DNA of 64,000 bases from positions 8,989-72,988 of the forward strand of contig JBEBRR010000010.1 in assembly GCA_040394735.1 (NCBI GenBank), written 5' to 3'. Made by a program: the position numbers and the translations under genes. Origin of the DNA: Leadbetterella byssophila_A (GTDB taxonomy: Bacteria; Bacteroidota; Bacteroidia; Cytophagales; Spirosomataceae). The notes under the pieces are model-generated. The model saw nothing but the letters and a program-made list of their open reading frames with translations, ran no database searches and was not told where the DNA came from. Positions 60,199 to 64,000 of the stretch are shown here, one piece after another (the first letter of the stretch is position 1; each line of letters opens with the position of its first letter).

Positions 60199-62079
60199 AT
60201 GAAAAATATCCTTACTGCCGCATTTTCAATGCTGCTTTCTTTCTCTGTTTTTGCCCAGGGAGAGTTTACATTTTCACCGGAAAAGCCTAAGCCTGGCGAA
60301 GAAATTACCATCAGCTATAAGCCGGCGGCGGTGGTGCCTGCTAAGATTTCCGGGTTTGAATTCCAGGGACTGGTTCCCCGGGAGCTCGATTTCGATGCAA
60401 AACGGACTGCGGGGAAATATACGGCTACTTTTAAAACAGATACCTCGGCTACTTTTGTTTTCTTTACCATTACGGCGGGAGGATCTCCTGATAATAACCG
60501 GGGCGACGGTTATACCATAGAGTTGTACGAAAAGGAAAAACCCCGGCAGGGGGCTAATATAGCCCGGTCTTACTTCTACCAGTATTATGGAGAAGACTCG
60601 GGAATAACCAATGATAAAGAGCGGGCTTTAGCGGCCCTTGAGCGGGAGCTTCAGTTCCACCCGGATAACCGGTCAGCCAAAGTGAGTGCACTCCGGATGA
60701 AGCTGGCCAACGACCAGGAGAAAGGAAGTGCGCTGATTCAGCAGGAAATTGATGCATTTAAGGCGGCAGGCCTGAAAACTGAAGCGGATTATAATCATTT
60801 GGCCCAATTATACGGTTTAGCCAAGCAAACTGATGACCAGAAGGCGCTGACGGAGGAGAAAAAAGCTAAATTCCCGGAAGGTACATGGGTAGCCCAGGAA
60901 ATGATCATGAAGTTCTATAATGAGAAAGACCTGGCGAAGAAAAAAGAGATGTACGGACAGGTACTGGAAAACATCGAGACCAAACCAAACTTCAAAAGCA
61001 GTAAGGCGCTGATCCCCAACCTGAAAAGCAATATACTGAATGCATATATCACAGCAAAAGACTGGAACGGGCTGAAAGATGCCATCACAGAACTGAAATT
61101 TGATAATAATGCGCAATTGGCATCCCTGTATAATAATGCGGCCTGGAAGATGTACGAAAGCGGTACCGATCTGGATAAAGCCCGTGAATTTGCAGAATTT
61201 GCCACCGGTTATGCTAAGCAGGAATGGGATAAGGCACTGGCCGTTAAGGAACCTGAAAAGAAAATAAAACCTAAAAAGAGTACGTACGGAATGTATGCTG
61301 ATACCTACAGTGCCGTACTTTTTAAATCCGGGGAGTATGAAAAAGGTTTTAAATTTGCGAAAGATGCAGCCATCACCGTAGCAGAAGGTGCCAATGCCGG
61401 TTACAATGCTGTATATGCCCGATTAGCCGAAAAGGTATTGCCTGTCAGTGAATATAAACCCCAGCTGGAAAAATTTGTGACGGAAGGTAAGTCGGATTCC
61501 GAAATCAAAAATATTCTGAAAAGAGTATATGTACAGGAAAAGCGCTCGGAGGAAGGGTTTGACAATTACATTGCTGCACTGGAAGTGGAAGCCAAACGTA
61601 AAATGCGGGAGGAGCTGGCCAAAAAGCTGGAAAATAAACCGGCTCCCGTATTCTCTCTGCTCAATCTGGATGGCTCGGAAGTAAAGCTGGAAGAGCTGAA
61701 AGGCAAAACCGTGATTGTTGATTTCTGGGCCACCTGGTGCGGACCCTGTATAGCCTCTTTTCCCGGAATGCAAAAAGCCCAGGAGAAATACAAGGATGAC
61801 CCTAACGTGAAATTCGTGTTTATCAATGCCTGGGAAAATGTGAAAGAGGTGAAAAAGGAAGTAGCCGAATTTATCAGAAAAGGAGCTTATCCTTTCAATG
61901 TTTTGTTTGACCTGGATAATAAGGTGATCGGCTCCTACGGAGTTACCGGTATCCCTACCAAGTTCATTGTAGATAAGAAAGGAAATATCCGCTTTACCTC
62001 CATTGGCTTCAGTGGTAGTGCCGATAAGCTGGTGGATGAGCTCTCTGTAATGATTGAACTGGCCGAAGAAAAAGAGTAA
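60199..62079 (+). CDS. TlpA-like thioredoxin-domain protein with N-terminal beta domain and TPR-like middle
   Basis: 626 residues, secreted (signal ends FSVFAQ). Residues about 20-120 are a beta-sandwich (EFTFSPEKPKPGEEITISYK and so on). About 125-470 are helix pairs of TPR character (ERALAALERELQFHPDNRSA, ALRMKLANDQ, AWKMYESGTDLDKAREFAEF). The C terminus (about 485-620) is a thioredoxin domain with DFWATWCGPC: active-site Cys at 514 and 517, cis-Pro 586 in GIPT. It probably acts as a periplasmic thiol reductase or isomerase, with the repeats binding clients. Such large TlpA fusions are common in Bacteroidota. Own promoter; not part of the sigma operon by spacing, but possibly in the same envelope-stress response. 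Confidence 0.87.
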   Translation: MKNILTAAFSMLLSFSVFAQGEFTFSPEKPKPGEEITISYKPAAVVPAKISGFEFQGLVPRELDFDAKRTAGKYTATFKTDTSATFVFFTITAGGSPDNNRGDGYTIELYEKEKPRQGANIARSYFYQYYGEDSGITNDKERALAALERELQFHPDNRSAKVSALRMKLANDQEKGSALIQQEIDAFKAAGLKTEADYNHLAQLYGLAKQTDDQKALTEEKKAKFPEGTWVAQEMIMKFYNEKDLAKKKEMYGQVLENIETKPNFKSSKALIPNLKSNILNAYITAKDWNGLKDAITELKFDNNAQLASLYNNAAWKMYESGTDLDKAREFAEFATGYAKQEWDKALAVKEPEKKIKPKKSTYGMYADTYSAVLFKSGEYEKGFKFAKDAAITVAEGANAGYNAVYARLAEKVLPVSEYKPQLEKFVTEGKSDSEIKNILKRVYVQEKRSEEGFDNYIAALEVEAKRKMREELAKKLENKPAPVFSLLNLDGSEVKLEELKGKTVIVDFWATWCGPCIASFPGMQKAQEKYKDDPNVKFVFINAWENVKEVKKEVAEFIRKGAYPFNVLFDLDNKVIGSYGVTGIPTKFIVDKKGNIRFTSIGFSGSADKLVDELSVMIELAEEKE

Positions 62080-62098
62080 GATCTTCCAATTCACGGGA

Positions 62099-62141
62099 CA
62101 AGGGGTGTTTTTGGCATGTGACAATGCGGAAACGCCCCTTG
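62099..62141 (+). terminator. Hairpin after the TlpA-like gene, no U-tract
   Basis: CAAGGGGTGTTT (62099-62110) and AAACGCCCCTTG (62130-62141) form a 12-base stem with one G-U pair and a 19-base loop, 20 bases after the stop codon. The following bases are GC-rich, without a U-tract. Confidence 0.5.
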
Positions 62142-62179
62142 CTGCTTCCGGGAATAACCGGAATATCAACATTTTTTCA

Positions 62180-62187
62180 TAGTTTTG
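62180..62187 (+). promoter_or_regulatory. TAnnTTTG -7 element of the peptide transporter gene
   Basis: TAGTTTTG, a full match; leader of about 31 bases to the ATG at 62223. No TTG at -33. Confidence 0.45.
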
Positions 62188-62222
62188 TTAAATGTTTTAT
62201 TCCATTATTCTGATAATACCCT

Positions 62223-63980
62223 ATGAATCAGTCTGCTGAATCCAATCCTGATTTTTTTAAATCCAGAGTTTTAGGTCATCCTTCCGGTTTATTTGTCTTG
62301 TTTTTCACTGAAATGTGGGAGCGCTTCTCCTTCTATGGAATGCGCGCACTCCTGGTGCTGTTTCTGACTTCTTCAATAGGTTACGGTGGCTGGGACTGGA
62401 GCCGGGAGCAGGCCATGGCACTTTTCGGATCGTACGTGGGACTGGTATACCTCTCTACCATGCTGGGCGGCTATTTTGCCGATAACATCATCGGCTACCG
62501 GCTGGCAGTAGTGGTAGGCGCCTTTCTAATGACACTGGGCCATGCCTCCATGGCAGCAGAAACCCCCTTTTTTACCTATATGGGGCTTATTTTACTTGTT
62601 TTTGGTAACGGGTTCTTTAAGCCCAATATGACCTCGATCCTGTCAGAGATTTATAAGGATCACCCGGAAAAGAAAGACGGAGCCTATACTATTTTCTATA
62701 TGGGAGTGAACTCCGGTTCGTTCTTCGGAATCCTGCTTTGCGGTTACCTTGGCGAGCAGGTAGGGTGGAGCCTGGGCTTCGGCCTTGCCGGTATTTTCAT
62801 GTTTTTCGGTCTTGTTCAGTTCTGGCTGTCGCAGAATATTTTTGGCAATATAGGCCTTAAGCCCAAGAAGGGTACTCAGCAGAACATTTCAACAGCTACA
62901 GATGAAGACAAGCGGAATCCGTTTACTACAGCACAACTGGCACTGATCGGTATCATGGTGATACTGGGACTGCTATGGATCATTTTTGAGCCGGTCAAGA
63001 TCATTTCCAAAGGGGCTGTAGACATCTTCAATTTTACATGGCTGGGCCTCTCCGGAAATAATTTCACCATTCTCCTTGCTCTCACTCTTTTCCTGGTACT
63101 ATTGATCATCCGGATACCTCAGTATTCAAAAATTACCCGTGACCGGATGATCGCCGTTACTTTTTTTGCATTTCTGGCCGCTTTTTTCTGGGCTATTTTT
63201 GAACAGGCTCCCGGTACGCTTACCATTTTTGCAAGAGACTATACCAACCGTATTCTTGAAGGAAATGCCGGGCTGATTTTTAAGCTGGCCAATGCTTCGC
63301 TCACCATTATTCCGCTGGGTATCATTACCTGGGTACTGTTTAAACTTTTCGGCCAGACATTCAAAAATTATCCGCTGGCTAATGTGATCCTGGGTCTGAG
63401 TTTCCTGATTGTCTGGGGAATTGCCCTTTGGATGCTGAAAAACCAGTTTTCCCAAGAAGCACTTGAAGTGCCGGCGTCCTGGTTCAGCACCCTGAATTCC
63501 CTGTTTGTGATCAGCCTGGCGCCTCTGTTCACGCGGCTATGGGATAGCCGATTAAACCCTCCGGCCAACCATAAATACGGGATGGGCATGCTATTGCTGG
63601 CTATCGGCTGTGCGTGCATTGCTTTCGGTGCCGGTTCTATTGAAGTAGGCGCCAAAACGGCTTCGGTAAGTATGGTCTGGCTTATCCTGGTGTACCTGTT
63701 CTTTACTATGGGGGAGCTTTGTATTTCGCCTGTGGGATTGTCTTACGTGAGTAAGCTGGTTCCGGCACGTATGATTGCTGTAATGTTTGGTATCTGGTAC
63801 CTGGCAGTAGCCATCGGGATGAAGGCAGCAGCCAAATTCGGGGAAAGTATTGACCGGGTGGCTGACGAGAAGGGCATCAGCTATTTCTTCTGGATGCTGG
63901 CATCTATTGCCTTCGGAGCTGCTGTTCTGGCGGTGATCTCCCGGCCCGTGATTAAGAAGCTGATGCATGGGGTGAGGTAA
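62223..63980 (+). CDS. POT family proton-coupled peptide transporter
   Basis: Major facilitator that imports di- and tripeptides with protons. 585 residues, somewhat longer than E. coli DtpA because of an extra pair of spans in the middle, as in many Bacteroidota members. ExxERFSFYGMRALLVLFL (TEMWERF at about 29-35) in TM1 carries the proton-coupling Glu residues; GNGFFKPNMTSIL matches the PTR2 signature in TM4; FWAIFEQAPGTLTIFA in the second half contains the conserved FWxxxEQ motif. About 14 spans. Single gene with its own promoter box; 20 bases remain to the window edge. Confidence 0.94.
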   Translation: MNQSAESNPDFFKSRVLGHPSGLFVLFFTEMWERFSFYGMRALLVLFLTSSIGYGGWDWSREQAMALFGSYVGLVYLSTMLGGYFADNIIGYRLAVVVGAFLMTLGHASMAAETPFFTYMGLILLVFGNGFFKPNMTSILSEIYKDHPEKKDGAYTIFYMGVNSGSFFGILLCGYLGEQVGWSLGFGLAGIFMFFGLVQFWLSQNIFGNIGLKPKKGTQQNISTATDEDKRNPFTTAQLALIGIMVILGLLWIIFEPVKIISKGAVDIFNFTWLGLSGNNFTILLALTLFLVLLIIRIPQYSKITRDRMIAVTFFAFLAAFFWAIFEQAPGTLTIFARDYTNRILEGNAGLIFKLANASLTIIPLGIITWVLFKLFGQTFKNYPLANVILGLSFLIVWGIALWMLKNQFSQEALEVPASWFSTLNSLFVISLAPLFTRLWDSRLNPPANHKYGMGMLLLAIGCACIAFGAGSIEVGAKTASVSMVWLILVYLFFTMGELCISPVGLSYVSKLVPARMIAVMFGIWYLAVAIGMKAAAKFGESIDRVADEKGISYFFWMLASIAFGAAVLAVISRPVIKKLMHGVR

Positions 63981-64000
63981 TGACTGCTCTTCGGTCAAAT

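Noticed and set aside
1..64000. CRISPR array, insertion sequence, integron or conjugative element
   Set aside because: No regularly spaced direct repeats, transposase, integrase, relaxase or target-site duplications were found.

Overview
The window is a 64 kb chromosomal segment of a member of the Bacteroidota. The evidence is a SusC/SusD polysaccharide-utilisation locus, two FKBP-type lipoproteins of the GldI kind beside a DHH phosphoesterase, a BshC (bacillithiol) gene, many short lipoprotein signals ending in Cys, and repeated upstream matches to the Bacteroidota sigma-70 element TAnnTTTG. Class or genus cannot be fixed from sequence reading alone. I see no rRNA, CRISPR array, insertion sequence or prophage; the only RNA gene is one tRNA-Leu(TAG). 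No stretch longer than about 260 bases lacks a gene.

Layout. (1) 1-4.2 kb, plus strand: the end of a GH9 glycosidase, then nrnA-like DHH phosphoesterase and two FKBP lipoproteins. (2) 4.3-9.0 kb, minus: leuC-leuD-(leuA/cimA-like)-leuB, closed by a perfect bidirectional palindrome shared with the FKBP genes. The condensing enzyme of this operon looks more like (R)-citramalate synthase than isopropylmalate synthase, so the operon may feed isoleucine as well as leucine synthesis. (3) 9.3-11.7 kb: an SPFH membrane protein and a convergent GT39-like membrane protein, separated by a nested inverted repeat. (4) 11.8-21.5 kb, minus: a compact glucan locus, susC-susD-PKD lipoprotein-GH16, plus a membrane-spanning sensor/LuxR-type regulator with no kinase domain; candidate operators lie in front of susC and of the regulator. 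(5) 21.6-34.0 kb, minus: two complete RND efflux systems in tandem, the first led by a TetR regulator, the second by a small His-rich secreted protein.

(6) 34.2-37.5 kb, plus: ppk1-msrA-HIT, a tight stress/phosphate operon, converging on a flippase (37.6-39.1 kb). (7) 39.2-42.8 kb, plus: tRNA-Leu, then the protein-folding and degradation set tig-clpP-clpX. (8) 42.8-49.5 kb: a self-processing P1 family peptidase, a GH2 glycosidase, a DUF4177 protein, dihydroorotase, and a TPR protein coupled to an MnmD-like tRNA methyltransferase. (9) 49.5-57.5 kb, plus: bshC, a GMC oxidoreductase with its subunit-3-like partner, priA, a holin-like membrane protein and a Tat-exported HisC-like aminotransferase. 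(10) 57.6-64.0 kb, plus: an ECF sigma / HEAT-repeat anti-sigma / secreted DUF4097-like module, a large TlpA-type thioredoxin protein, and a POT peptide transporter.

Most of the window is housekeeping and ordinary accessory biology. The points most worth a second look are the citramalate-synthase-like member of the leu operon, the kinase-less regulator and its palindromes, the TAnnTTTG boxes only 4-8 bases from start codons (suggesting leaderless mRNAs), the Gln in place of a metal-binding His in dihydroorotase, and several long palindromes without U-tracts.
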